A DNA stretch of 64,000 bases. It comes from Archangium violaceum (GTDB lineage: Bacteria > Myxococcota > Myxococcia > Myxococcales > Myxococcaceae). Shown piece by piece: positions 53,375 to 62,979 of the stretch (the first letter of the stretch is position 1; the number at the start of each line of letters is the position of its first letter). The DNA lies in contig NZ_CP069338.1 in NCBI RefSeq assembly GCF_016859125.1, positions 8,621,501 through 8,685,500 of the forward strand. The letters are read 5' to 3'. A program made the translations under genes and the position numbers. A model generated the notes under the pieces. The model ran no database searches. It had not been told where the DNA came from and saw only the letters and a list, made by a program, of their open reading frames with translations.

Positions 53375-54187
53375 TTACGGAGATTTTCGGGTGGGAGCGG
53401 AGTCGTCCAGTTGCTGGACTGCTCGCTCGACAGCGGCCAGTACCTGCTGGTGCAGGGCTCGCACCGCCTCAGGCTCCAGGGTGGGACCCGGGGCGCCGTG
53501 GCGCTTCGCGAGCGCGGCATCGATGAGCGATGGGTCGGTGAGGCGTTCGCGTGCCCACGTGGCGGCGGCCGCCTTGGTGCTCCACACGCCCTCCTCGACA
53601 TGGCGCCAGGCCCGGCACGCATTGAGCACGTTGTTGGGGCTCACCGGCTCGGCGCGTGAGTGCCATGTGAGCGAGTCCCGGATGGCGTCGAGCACCCAGG
53701 CCCGTGGAAGGGGTGCCAGCATCTCATTCGGGGGAGGGCCCGCCAGGGGCACGCCGTGACCGCGTGCGATGTCGAGGTCGATGACGAACCAGTGGGTCGC
53801 TTCCTGCTCGGGATTGAGGCCGAGCCAGTGGTTCATGCCGGCCCCCGTGTTGAAGTTCATCTCGAAACGCAGGGGCCTGGATGGAGCGGCCACGGCCTCC
53901 TTCGCGTAGAGCACGAGCTCCAACCCTCGGGCGGGGCAGGGGAGGGCGCGGTGATCGAGTGCCTCGGCGATCGCCTGTCTGGCGCGGGTCTCCAGCGGGT
54001 GTGCGCAGACGGCGATGATGTCGATGTCGCTCCGCCCTGGCTCATAACCCTCCAGGGCCACCGAGCCGATGAGGTAGACGCCCAACAGTTCGTCACCGAG
54101 CAATGCCCGAAGGCATCTCACGACTTCAGCCCCGTAACGAGCGACCTCGGGGGCGATTGGCCTGTGAGTCTCCTGGTCGTGTCCCAT
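53375..54187 (-). CDS. Nucleotidyltransferase, aminoglycoside adenylyltransferase-like
   Basis: A 270-residue protein with the polymerase-beta-type motif GSVALEGYEPGRSDIDIIAV (Gly-Ser and D54, D56). The C-terminal helical domain resembles the ANT(3'')-type or DUF4111 portion (CRAWRHVEEGVWSTKAAAAT). It adenylylates or otherwise modifies a small molecule or protein by analogy; substrate not evident. A resistance role in the adjacent peptide cluster is conceivable. GGGAGGAGAA precedes the ATG at 54187. The MFS gene ends 54 bp upstream on the same strand, so the gene could be part of that operon. Confidence 0.78.
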   Translation of the reverse strand: MGHDQETHRPIAPEVARYGAEVVRCLRALLGDELLGVYLIGSVALEGYEPGRSDIDIIAVCAHPLETRARQAIAEALDHRALPCPARGLELVLYAKEAVAAPSRPLRFEMNFNTGAGMNHWLGLNPEQEATHWFVIDLDIARGHGVPLAGPPPNEMLAPLPRAWVLDAIRDSLTWHSRAEPVSPNNVLNACRAWRHVEEGVWSTKAAAATWARERLTDPSLIDAALAKRHGAPGPTLEPEAVRALHQQVLAAVERAVQQLDDSAPTRKSP

Positions 54188-54241
54188 TTCTCCTCCCAAT
54201 GAGAGGAGGAATACCAGTGAAGGGCTCGGCTCCAAAAGGGT

Positions 54242-55423
54242 TCATCGTGCGGCGGTCATACGGTGGACGCGCCAGGCGAGTGCCATCAAACCCAGAACCA
54301 GAAACAGGCCGAGGCGCAGCAGGCCGCTCCACCCCAGCACCGACAGGAGGGCCCCGGACGTCAGCGACGCCATGCCGCTGGCGGCGAACACGCACAAGTC
54401 ATTGAGCCCCTGTGCACGATAGCGCTCGGATCCCGAGCGACTGCGCGCCACCAGGGTCGTCGCGGTCACGAACACGAAACACCACCCGACACCCACCAGC
54501 GCCAGCCCGACCAGGTGCCCTCCAATTCCCGGAACCCAACTGATCAGAAACCCCACGAGCAGGAAGAGCAGCCCCAACGCCTGCAACCGTGCGATCGACA
54601 TTCTTTTCAGAATGGCGCCGATCGACAGCGAGGGCAGGTACATGCTCAGCAGGTGCACCTGTATCACCCAGCTCGCTTCCTGAAGCATGTATTGCTCGAA
54701 GCCACACATCTGCAAGGGTGTCGGCACCATCAGCAGACTCATCACCAGGAAGGCACCGGCGCCCATGGCCACCATCGGCCAATACAACGCGCGGGCGCGT
54801 GCATCGGGTGTGGCGGAGACCTCGGAGACGAACGCGCTCTGCGGTTGGTACAGCAGCAACGAGAGCGCGGCCAGAACCTGGAGCATCGCCAGGACCAACA
54901 GGACCCGGGGAACGTAATCCGACGTCCGTCCCTCCAGCAGGCCGAAGAGCGAGATGCCGGGAAAGATGCCAACGGCGCTGGCGAGCTGGATCAGGGTCAG
55001 CAGGCGCGGGGCCCTGCTGCTCTGCTGCCCCTCGAGGATGGCGAAACGATACTGCTGCACGAAGGAGCCGTGCAGACCGACACCGAAGACGGCTGCGCAG
55101 AACAGCCAGAAATCGAACCGGTGTACCGCTCGTGCCGCGAGCGCCAGGCAGCTGGCGGCCAGCAGCGCCGAGGCGATGAAGCAGCGCTTGCGTCCGAAGT
55201 GGCGCATCAGTTGGCTGGCGGGCCAGGTGCCCAGCGCCGAGGACAGCACCATCACGGCCACCGGGAGGGTCGCGAGCCGCACATCCACCGCGAGCCATTT
55301 ACCCACCAGGCTGCCGACGAACTGGATCGAAACCGCGCTGGCGAGCCCCACGACCTGGCACAGCAGCAGGACCCGCGTGTTGATGGACGTGGCGGGCGCG
55401 GCCCATGGAACTCGGAGGATCAC
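54242..55423 (-). CDS. MFS transporter in the peptide cluster
   Basis: A 393-residue, 12-helix major facilitator. It has RVLLLCQVVGLASAVSIQFV in helix 1, and ASQLMRHFGRKRCFIASALL includes a weak form of the A motif between helices 2 and 3. FGVGLHGSFVQQYRFAILEG follows in the fourth-fifth helix region. It groups loosely with bacterial putative drug or metabolite exporters. Its ATG overlaps the stop of the WH-motif gene by 4 bp (55420-55423), so it belongs to the peptide operon. It may export the mature peptide or its product (inference). Confidence 0.82.
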   Translation of the reverse strand: MILRVPWAAPATSINTRVLLLCQVVGLASAVSIQFVGSLVGKWLAVDVRLATLPVAVMVLSSALGTWPASQLMRHFGRKRCFIASALLAASCLALAARAVHRFDFWLFCAAVFGVGLHGSFVQQYRFAILEGQQSSRAPRLLTLIQLASAVGIFPGISLFGLLEGRTSDYVPRVLLVLAMLQVLAALSLLLYQPQSAFVSEVSATPDARARALYWPMVAMGAGAFLVMSLLMVPTPLQMCGFEQYMLQEASWVIQVHLLSMYLPSLSIGAILKRMSIARLQALGLLFLLVGFLISWVPGIGGHLVGLALVGVGWCFVFVTATTLVARSRSGSERYRAQGLNDLCVFAASGMASLTSGALLSVLGWSGLLRLGLFLVLGLMALAWRVHRMTAAR

Positions 55424-55938
55424 CGAACGTGCTCCTCATCGAGCGCCGCGATGGTGTCCAGGGAAAGGCCCAGCTGCTGGTGGAGGAAGCGCACCATGGT
55501 CCAGTGGGGGAGTGCACCCTCGTCGAAGGGACCGAACTCCTCGCGATACAGCGGCAGCCAGCGCAGTGCCTCCTCGAGCATCTGCTCCCGGCCGGGTTGG
55601 CTCTGCTGGTAATCCTCGTACGGCAGGCTGCGGTGATGGATGAAGAAGCGTCCCGGCAGGCGCTCCTCGCACAGCTGCCGATACTCCCGGGTCTGCAGGA
55701 TCAGATAGTGCCAGACCTCATCGATCGCCTGCTCCACGGGCAGGAACAGCCCGGCCAGCCGCTCCGGGTAGCGCGAGATCAGGTACAGGTACTTCAGGCA
55801 TTCGATGACCTGCCGCTCGACGTACGTGGGCTCCCCGCCGGTGGTCCGCACGAAGTGCCGCACCACGCCGGAGAAGAACGCGTCATCGAGCAGGGCCCTC
55901 AGCGCGTCGGTCGTCACCCTGGGTTGATTGGAGTTCAT
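55420..55938 (-). CDS. Small WH-motif protein of unknown function in the peptide cluster
   Basis: A 172-residue soluble helical protein. The core reads LPVEQAIDEVWHYLILQTRE (W76-H77) and then LCEERLPGRFFIHHRS (C90, H101-H102). The pattern D-E-x-W-H-x-x-I-L-x-T-x-x-Y followed by Cys and a double His resembles the repeat of plant and bacterial 'glycine-rich domain-containing protein' (DUF1399-like) families. Their activity is unknown, although His and Cys suggest metal binding. It lies between the adenylate-forming enzyme and the MFS gene, with 4-bp overlaps on both sides. It may act on the precursor peptide or recruit it. Confidence 0.7.
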   Translation of the reverse strand: MNSNQPRVTTDALRALLDDAFFSGVVRHFVRTTGGEPTYVERQVIECLKYLYLISRYPERLAGLFLPVEQAIDEVWHYLILQTREYRQLCEERLPGRFFIHHRSLPYEDYQQSQPGREQMLEEALRWLPLYREEFGPFDEGALPHWTMVRFLHQQLGLSLDTIAALDEEHVR

Positions 55939-57206
55939 GCGTCACCTTGTCCTGTCATCTCGGATTCCCGCACCAACCAGGCGTACTTCCCGGACTTGCC
56001 GATCGCGATGTGCTCGCGATGTTCGAGGACGCATTCGAGACCGGCGACCTCCAGGCTCCTTTGTCGCAGCTCGCGCGCCACGGTCGGATCGACGGGCCTG
56101 TTGTCGAAGGTGGTGTACAGCAAGCGGGCCTGTCGCGGCGTCTTCAGGTGAAGTTGATAGAGGAAGATGGACGGCGTGGCGTCGGAGATCCAGTCGTCGA
56201 GAGCCGCCTGCGAGAGCACCCCCCCATGTTCGAGCCGCAGCAGCTCCCTCTCCCTCCCGCAGAACCGGCGAATCCGAAGCGGGTCGGGAGAGCCATCGAC
56301 CGTCTCGGCACAATCGCCGGAGCGATAGCGGATCAGCGGCATGTAGGGATTGCGCAGGCTCGAGACGATGATGCTGTAGATCGTGCTGCCCTCTTCGACC
56401 GGGATCAGCTCCAGGTGCATCTTGTCGAGATAGGGCCAGTACCGTCCGTGGCGGTCGCTGTAATACAGATAGCCCAGCTCGGTGCTGCCAAACAGGTCGA
56501 TGATCGGGCAGTCGAAGTGCTGCTGCAAGAACCGCTGCACGTTCTTCGGCGTGTACTCGTAGGCATGAATGATGCTGGCCGGCTTCGGAAAGCGCTGCCA
56601 CGAGCCCTGGTCCAGGGTCTTCCGCACCAGATGCGCGAGGTGGTAGCTGTCACAGTCGAGGTGATACGCGCCCAGGGGATGCTCCCGCTGGACGACGGTC
56701 ATTTCATCCAGCATGCGCTCCACGTCGTCACGCTCCCAGAGCGCCGGATCGAGCCGCAGGTTGAGGTAGAGCGTGCGCGAGTCGAGCCGACGCTCCTCGA
56801 GGCTCGGAAGGGCCCGCGGCTCGGTGCCGCGCTTCCTCGCGTTGAGCCGCGCCACGTGCTCGGTCGCCAGCACGGTGGTGATCGAGACTCGCTGGCAGTT
56901 CTGCTGCCAGGTGACGGCGATGTCGGGATGCTCGCTCCACAGTTGGTAGTAGGACTTCAGCAGGAAGAAGGGAGGGCGGATGATCTGCATCCGTGCGTGA
57001 TTGGTTCCGGTCGAGAGCACGAACTCCGCCTCGCCAATCTTCAATGCCTCGGCGAGCCTCGGGGTCATCCAATTGTCCGGGAACCCCCTGGCGATCTCCG
57101 GCTTCTCCAGAATCGGGAAGAAGCCCTGTTCGATCGACTGGTGGTAGATGGGGATGTCCCTGACCTGATCGATCATCTCGACGAGCGTCTGTCTTCGGGC
57201 GTTCAT
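55935..57206 (-). CDS. PaaK/CapK-like adenylate-forming enzyme
   Basis: A 423-residue member of the ANL superfamily close to phenylacetate-CoA ligase and coenzyme F390 synthetase-like proteins. The phosphate loop is S65-T-G-T68 in EFVLSTGTNHARMQ. The adenine/aromatic motif is LFGSTELGYLYYS (about 238-250) and the ribose-binding Asp is in LIRYRSGDCA (about 291-300). Such enzymes activate a carboxylate as acyl-AMP and then transfer it to a thiol, amine or hydroxyl. Here the likely acceptor or substrate is the Cys-rich peptide encoded upstream, or a small acid. The stop overlaps the start of the WH-motif gene (55935-55938), and its own start lies 152 bp downstream of the peptide gene. Confidence 0.82.
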   Translation of the reverse strand: MNARRQTLVEMIDQVRDIPIYHQSIEQGFFPILEKPEIARGFPDNWMTPRLAEALKIGEAEFVLSTGTNHARMQIIRPPFFLLKSYYQLWSEHPDIAVTWQQNCQRVSITTVLATEHVARLNARKRGTEPRALPSLEERRLDSRTLYLNLRLDPALWERDDVERMLDEMTVVQREHPLGAYHLDCDSYHLAHLVRKTLDQGSWQRFPKPASIIHAYEYTPKNVQRFLQQHFDCPIIDLFGSTELGYLYYSDRHGRYWPYLDKMHLELIPVEEGSTIYSIIVSSLRNPYMPLIRYRSGDCAETVDGSPDPLRIRRFCGRERELLRLEHGGVLSQAALDDWISDATPSIFLYQLHLKTPRQARLLYTTFDNRPVDPTVARELRQRSLEVAGLECVLEHREHIAIGKSGKYAWLVRESEMTGQGDA

Positions 57207-57342
57207 GGGTTGAGTGGGGGAGGGGAGGTGGTTGAACGGGCCAACGAGAGGCGTTGCATCAGCCCTACGGAGCGGGCGCGAGCGAGGCGGGAATCCACGG
57301 GAACGAGGAGCTTTCCCCCCTCGCTCGCGACCCGGACTACCC

Positions 57343-57368
57343 TCTCAGCTGATACCTATCAGCTGATA
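57343..57368. promoter_or_regulatory. Two tandem palindromes (TCAGCTGATA-CC-TATCAGCTGA) overlapping the precursor stop
   Basis: TATCAGCTGATA at 57357-57368 is a perfect 12-bp palindrome. TCTCAGCTGATA at 57343-57354 differs by one base from it, and the centres are 14 bp apart. Together TCAGCTGATA-CC-TATCAGCTGA (57345-57366) also forms a perfect 10-bp inverted repeat. The structure overlaps the stop codon (57359-57361) of the peptide gene. It could be a hairpin limiting read-through into the downstream enzymes or a tandem operator. The symmetry is seen; the role is a guess. Confidence 0.6.
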
Positions 57369-57553
57369 CAGCCGGTCTTGGAGATGCAGCCGGCCTTGGA
57401 GACGCAGCCGGTCTTGGAGATGCAGCCGGCCTTCGCGGAGACGGCCGGTCCAGAGACGCAACCGGCATCGACGACCGGCGTGCCGGCGGAGTTGGCCGCG
57501 ACCCACTGGTTCCAAAGCTGGTCATGGGCGAGCTGGCGGATCAGGTTTTTCAT
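57359..57553 (-). CDS. Candidate ribosomal peptide (RiPP-like) precursor with tandem K-[AT]-G-C-[IV]-S repeats
   Basis: A 64-residue peptide. The first 28 residues (MKNLIRQLAHDQLWNQWVAA, then NSAGTPVV) look like a leader, with an amphipathic helix containing L-x-x-L and two Trp. Residues 29-64 form six hexapeptide units: D-A-G-C-V-S, a degenerate G-P-A-V-S-A, then KAGCIS, KTGCVS, KAGCIS and KTGCIS. Cys are at 32, 44, 50, 56 and 62, the last four exactly six residues apart. GGAGGT lies just before the ATG at 57553, and a promoter-like sequence lies at 57666-57694. The next genes are an adenylate-forming enzyme, a WH-motif protein and an exporter. No LanM, YcaO, radical-SAM or other classical modifier is near. 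A Cys-rich metal-binding peptide is the alternative. Confidence 0.75.
   Translation of the reverse strand: MKNLIRQLAHDQLWNQWVAANSAGTPVVDAGCVSGPAVSAKAGCISKTGCVSKAGCISKTGCIS
57362..57433 (-). repeat. Four tandem 18-bp repeats encoding K-[AT]-G-C-[IV]-S
   Basis: Read on the minus strand the unit is AAGRCCGGCTGYRTCTCC, repeated four times without gaps. The last unit changes its final codons to TGT-ATC-AGC, and these same bases form an arm of the palindrome over the stop codon. Confidence 0.85.
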
Positions 57554-57665
57554 ACGAACCTCCGAGACTGAACGGGTTGGATGATGCAAGGACAAATACA
57601 CACTTCCACAGCCGCACCCGGATGCGCTCGGGTGCTCCTCGGCCCGGCTGCGCGACCGTGTGTTT

Positions 57666-57694
57666 GTTTTAAGGTTCAACTTGTCTGGGGTCAA
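57666..57694 (-). promoter_or_regulatory. Possible sigma-70-type promoter of the peptide operon
   Basis: On the minus strand TTGACC (57689-57694) and TAAAAC (57666-57671) are exactly 17 bp apart, in the most AT-rich stretch of the region. A start there would leave a leader of about 105 nt before the ATG at 57553. This gap also separates the divergent monooxygenase gene, whose own promoter I cannot identify. Confidence 0.45.
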
Positions 57695-57711
57695 GGCCTT
57701 GCTTGTTTTAA

Positions 57712-59445
<1,734 letters not shown>

Positions 59446-59484
59446 AGCAGGACGTGTCCAGGTCCTATACGCGACCCGTCTGAC

Positions 59485-59510
59485 ATGGGGGGTGATCGAA
59501 TGATCCCCAT
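59485..59510 (+). terminator. Hairpin ATGGGG...CCCCAT after the monooxygenase
   Basis: ATGGGG (59485-59490) pairs with CCCCAT (59505-59510), with further pairing GATC/GATC inside, 40 bp after the stop. It may end transcription; no T-run is seen. Nearby TATAGGGTTGCTCG and TATAGGGCTCG are imperfect direct repeats. Confidence 0.35.
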
Positions 59511-59666
59511 ATAGGGTTGCTCGTATAGGGCTCGTTGGTATGTACGAGCCGCTCCCCGGTAGGTACAAGCATTCGCGCGAAACGGGGCTTCCCGGACATT
59601 TTCTTCTGGGAGCAAAGGGATGCGAGTCATTGGGACCCGCCCCCAACCAGGCCCCGAGGAGCGCTC

Positions 59667-60770
59667 ATGAATTCAAAGTACGCACTGGATCTCCTGATCG
59701 ATCTGGCGTTGATCGCCGGCTTCGGGGTGCAGCACTCGATCGTCGCCATGGTGCGCCTCAAGGCCATCATCCAGAAGCTGACGGGGATCGATCCCATCGC
59801 CTGGCGCGGTGTGCAGTCCTTCATCAACGTCTCGTACCTGCTGATGGCGTGCATCCTCTGGCGCGAAGTGCCCATCGTCATCTGGGATTTGCAGGGAGTC
59901 TGGTATTGGGTGGCGGGGGTGATCCTGGTGGCCTCCTGGGCCTGGTACTTCCAGATCCACCTCTTCGAGTACGACTGTGGCATGGCGTTCGGCTCGTCGG
60001 CGGTGCTGGCGCGCCTGCACAACGCGAAGCCGCCACCGATGGAGATGTGGAAGGTGGGCACGCGGCGCTGGCTGCGCTTCCCCGTGCACACCGCCTTCTT
60101 CCCGATGTTCTTCGCGTTTCCCCGGATGACGGCGAGCCTGCTGCTGCTGGCCATCGTGGCGAACGTGGCCAACATCATCGGTACCGTCCTCTACGACCGG
60201 CGGATGGTGTACCTGGTCAAGGACGCCTACCGTGAGTACCAGAAGGTCACGGGCCTGCTCCTGCCCCCGCTGCTGCGCGCTCCGGGCGGCGCGAAGGACA
60301 TGAACCTTCCCTCGCCGTGGCACTGGTCCCGCGTGTCCCACAACGTTCCGGGCCTGTTGCTGGGCCTGCTGGTGGGCTCGCTGTTCTGGAGGTTCCTGGG
60401 CCCCGTCAGCCTCGTCACGGAGGAGCTCGTTCGTGCGTGGCTCAGCGCCTTCCTCGTCGCGGTGACGGGCGGGGGACTGGTGGGCGTGGTGCACGCGGCG
60501 CGCGGCGCCGTGCTGGAGCTCACGTATCAGCGGGTGCTCACGATGCTCGCCACCAACACGGCCCTGATGAGCGCGGTGTCGCTCCTCACGTGGCTGGGCC
60601 TCTGCTTCGCCACCCAGGGGGACGTGCCCGTCCTCTACATCTTCTTCCCCATGTGGATGACCATGCTGTGGCTGGGTCACTTCGTGGCGTCGACCGTCTT
60701 CTTCGGGCTGCGGCCCTCGTTCGTGCCGGGCCCGGCCGCCGGCACCGTGACCGCCAAGGCCATTCCCTGA
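59667..60770 (+). CDS. NnrU/ICMT-like polytopic membrane protein
   Basis: A 367-residue membrane protein. Residues 1-205 have about six helices and the motif pattern of NnrU/isoprenylcysteine-methyltransferase-like proteins: [51 protein letters not shown] and [20 protein letters not shown]. The last segment corresponds to the C-terminal substrate and cofactor site of that fold. A second block of about four helices ([17 protein letters not shown] to [16 protein letters not shown]) has no match I know. If it is a methyltransferase, a Cys- or lipid-borne carboxylate is possible. It is the first gene of a five-gene operon, 18 bp before the next start. Confidence 0.7.
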   Translation: MNSKYALDLLIDLALIAGFGVQHSIVAMVRLKAIIQKLTGIDPIAWRGVQSFINVSYLLMACILWREVPIVIWDLQGVWYWVAGVILVASWAWYFQIHLFEYDCGMAFGSSAVLARLHNAKPPPMEMWKVGTRRWLRFPVHTAFFPMFFAFPRMTASLLLLAIVANVANIIGTVLYDRRMVYLVKDAYREYQKVTGLLLPPLLRAPGGAKDMNLPSPWHWSRVSHNVPGLLLGLLVGSLFWRFLGPVSLVTEELVRAWLSAFLVAVTGGGLVGVVHAARGAVLELTYQRVLTMLATNTALMSAVSLLTWLGLCFATQGDVPVLYIFFPMWMTMLWLGHFVASTVFFGLRPSFVPGPAAGTVTAKAIP

Positions 60771-60788
60771 TCGTCCTGGAGCGATGCC

Positions 60789-61622
60789 ATGACCGCCTTT
60801 TCCTCACTCATCCGTCCGTTCAACGTCAAACCCACCCTCCTCCCGCTCTCGCAGGGCTACCGCGGCGCGTGCTGGGCACCTCCCGCGGCGCTGGACGCCG
60901 CGCACAAACAGGCCATCTACGGCGCGCTCCGCGAGGTCTCCACGCTCGCCTTCGGCGCCGACATGGCGCCCTACTGGCGTGACCGCTCTCTCGACGGCTA
61001 CCTGGACAAGATCACCCGCTTCTATTTCATCCACAACGCGGAGGACCGGGTCGTCGGCTGGACGGGCTACCACCGGCTGACATTGGCCGGGCAGACGTGC
61101 CTGTACCTGGACTCGACGGGGGTGCTCCCCGAGCTCCAGAACACCGGCATCATGACGGGGCTGTTCGGACAGTTCCTGCTGACGGAGTTGCTGCGCGCGG
61201 GCACGCGGAGCCTCTACGTCTCCATGCGCACGGAGAACCCCGTCGTCTACCAGTCCTTCTACAAGGTGGCTGGGGAGCGGAACACCTTCCCCAGCCTGTC
61301 CACGCCGGTGCCGGAGAGGGTCCAGGAGATGGGCCGCCAGCTCGCCGCCTGGCTCAAGCAGAGCGACAAGTTCGACGCGCCGTCGCTGCGGGTGAAGGGG
61401 GCGTACGACAACCTCGACGCGCTCTACGGCGAGCTGCCCACCTGCAACGACGACAACATCAACACCTACTTCCGTCAGCACCTGCGGCCCGTGGATGCCT
61501 TCCTCGTGCTGGCGAAGCTGTCCGGCCCCAGCACCCTGCTGTCCCTGGCCACCAAGAAGCTCGGCAAGGCGCTTCGTGGCAACCGCGCGCGCCGCCCACA
61601 GGCGGAGAGCAGGACCGCCTGA
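60789..61622 (+). CDS. GNAT-like acyltransferase-fold protein
   Basis: A 277-residue soluble protein. TCLYLDSTGVLPELQNTGIM followed by TGLFGQFLLTELLRAGTRSL resembles the beta4-alpha3 region of GNAT enzymes, with a pyrophosphate-loop-like Q-x-x-G. SLYVSMRTENPVVYQSFYKV corresponds to the next strand and helix. The C-terminal third (NDDNINTYFRQHLRPVDAFL) has no match I know. Acyl-CoA-dependent acylation is plausible but not shown. It is operon gene 2, with 18 and 27 bp to its neighbours. Confidence 0.65.
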   Translation: MTAFSSLIRPFNVKPTLLPLSQGYRGACWAPPAALDAAHKQAIYGALREVSTLAFGADMAPYWRDRSLDGYLDKITRFYFIHNAEDRVVGWTGYHRLTLAGQTCLYLDSTGVLPELQNTGIMTGLFGQFLLTELLRAGTRSLYVSMRTENPVVYQSFYKVAGERNTFPSLSTPVPERVQEMGRQLAAWLKQSDKFDAPSLRVKGAYDNLDALYGELPTCNDDNINTYFRQHLRPVDAFLVLAKLSGPSTLLSLATKKLGKALRGNRARRPQAESRTA

Positions 61623-61649
61623 GCACGGGCGCAGGAGGACTCCTACCCC

Positions 61650-62978
61650 ATGGAAGACACACCCATGATTCTTGATGACGTCGAACGCAGCTTCTGGGCG
61701 ACGGACGGTTGCAGGAACATCCCCGAGATCGGGCTGAACCTGTCCGCGCTGAAGCAATACCTTCCCCAGGGTTGGCACTACCTGGTCTACCTGGCCCGGC
61801 TCGCGAACACGATCCGCTCGTTGCAGCGCGGCGATGGCTCGATGGTGGCCGAGGAGCTCTCGCGGCAGCTTCTCGAGCAGTCCGCGCTGGCGCTGGAGGC
61901 GGCGGCCAGTACCTGCCCGGACGAGGAGGTGGCGGAGATGATGCGTCTGCGCGCCGAGGGGTTGCGGCGCAACGACACGCGCGAGGCCGCGACGGCCCTG
62001 GCCCGCGCGAAGAACGATCGGCTGGTGGTGCTCTGCGGGCCGCTCGTCACCTGGCCCGGCAAGAGCAGCGCCTATCTCCACTCCACCTGCGTCGCCCTGG
62101 AGGACGAGGTGCTCACGCGGCGTGTCCGCGCGCTCGAGGCGGAGCTGGGTACGCTGCGCGGCTATTACGAGAAGCTGCTGGGCCTGGAGGGCTTGGAGTT
62201 GGCGGAGTTCCCCTCCTATACCATCAGCGAGCTGGTGCTCTGCGGTGGCGAGGCGAATGGCTTCCCCAAGCACTTCACCTACTTCCTCCCCGAGGACGAG
62301 GGGCACCGCAAGATCAAGCCCCGCAAGACGTTGCTCTTCCACAACATCTACCTGGAGCGCATCCGCTGCCTGAGCCTGCCGCTGCTCAGGAGCCTGTGCC
62401 CGGAGCTGACGGTGGCGGACGAGGACGTGTGCGATCCCCTGGTGGCGCTCACCTGGTTCCGCGGGCACGACGTGGGGCACTACTGGCGCCACCGCGATGC
62501 CGCCTTCGGCAAGTTGCGGGAGCTTGGCACGGCCCGCTCCTACGCGCTCCAGGAGGCGCTCTGCGACGTGCTCGGCTTCCTGGCGCTGCACGGGCCGTGG
62601 CGCCAGGAGGCGCGGCATGACGCGCCCATGGGCTTCTACCTCGCGGAGATGCTCCGCTTCCTCGGCCGCGGCTACCAGGCCATCCATCCGGACTTCGAGG
62701 CCGCGCACATCGTGCTCTCCTATCTGGTGAAGAAGGGCTTCGTCTCCCTGGACGCGGAGCGCGGCGAGCTGCGCCTCACCCAGGAGCTGTTCCAGAAGGG
62801 CGTGACCGAGGTGGCCGAGCGGCTCATGCGCGCCGTCCTCGGCGGTGACGTGGACGAGGCGCGCCGTCTGCTCGCGGAGCACGGGCTGGCGGCGGATCCG
62901 CGCCAGAGCCACCTGGATGCGGTCATCCGCCGCGCCGCGAGCATGGGCAATGACATCCGCTACATCTACGAGGGCTGA
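61650..62978 (+). CDS. Uncharacterised putative metalloenzyme with HDxxH motif
   Basis: A 442-residue soluble, mostly helical protein. ALTWFRGHDVGHYWRHRDAA contains H273-D274-x-x-H277 with H281 and D283 close behind. ALQEALCDVLGFLALHGPW and HPDFEAAHIVLSYLVKKGFV follow with more acidic and His residues. The order of His and acidic residues suggests a helical di-metal or HD-like metal centre, but it does not match the canonical HD-domain or HExxH pattern. The N-terminus carries FWATDGCRNIPEIGLNLSAL. DUF6421-like proteins are a possible match that I cannot confirm. It is gene 3 of the operon. GCAGGAGG lies before the ATG at 61650; ATG 61665 is an alternative. Confidence 0.65.
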   Translation: MEDTPMILDDVERSFWATDGCRNIPEIGLNLSALKQYLPQGWHYLVYLARLANTIRSLQRGDGSMVAEELSRQLLEQSALALEAAASTCPDEEVAEMMRLRAEGLRRNDTREAATALARAKNDRLVVLCGPLVTWPGKSSAYLHSTCVALEDEVLTRRVRALEAELGTLRGYYEKLLGLEGLELAEFPSYTISELVLCGGEANGFPKHFTYFLPEDEGHRKIKPRKTLLFHNIYLERIRCLSLPLLRSLCPELTVADEDVCDPLVALTWFRGHDVGHYWRHRDAAFGKLRELGTARSYALQEALCDVLGFLALHGPWRQEARHDAPMGFYLAEMLRFLGRGYQAIHPDFEAAHIVLSYLVKKGFVSLDAERGELRLTQELFQKGVTEVAERLMRAVLGGDVDEARRLLAEHGLAADPRQSHLDAVIRRAASMGNDIRYIYEG

Positions 62979-62979
62979 C

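Noticed and set aside
57359-57433. Tandem 18-bp repeats as a CRISPR array
   Set aside because: Units are contiguous without spacers, are in frame within a peptide gene with a ribosome-binding site, and no cas genes are present.
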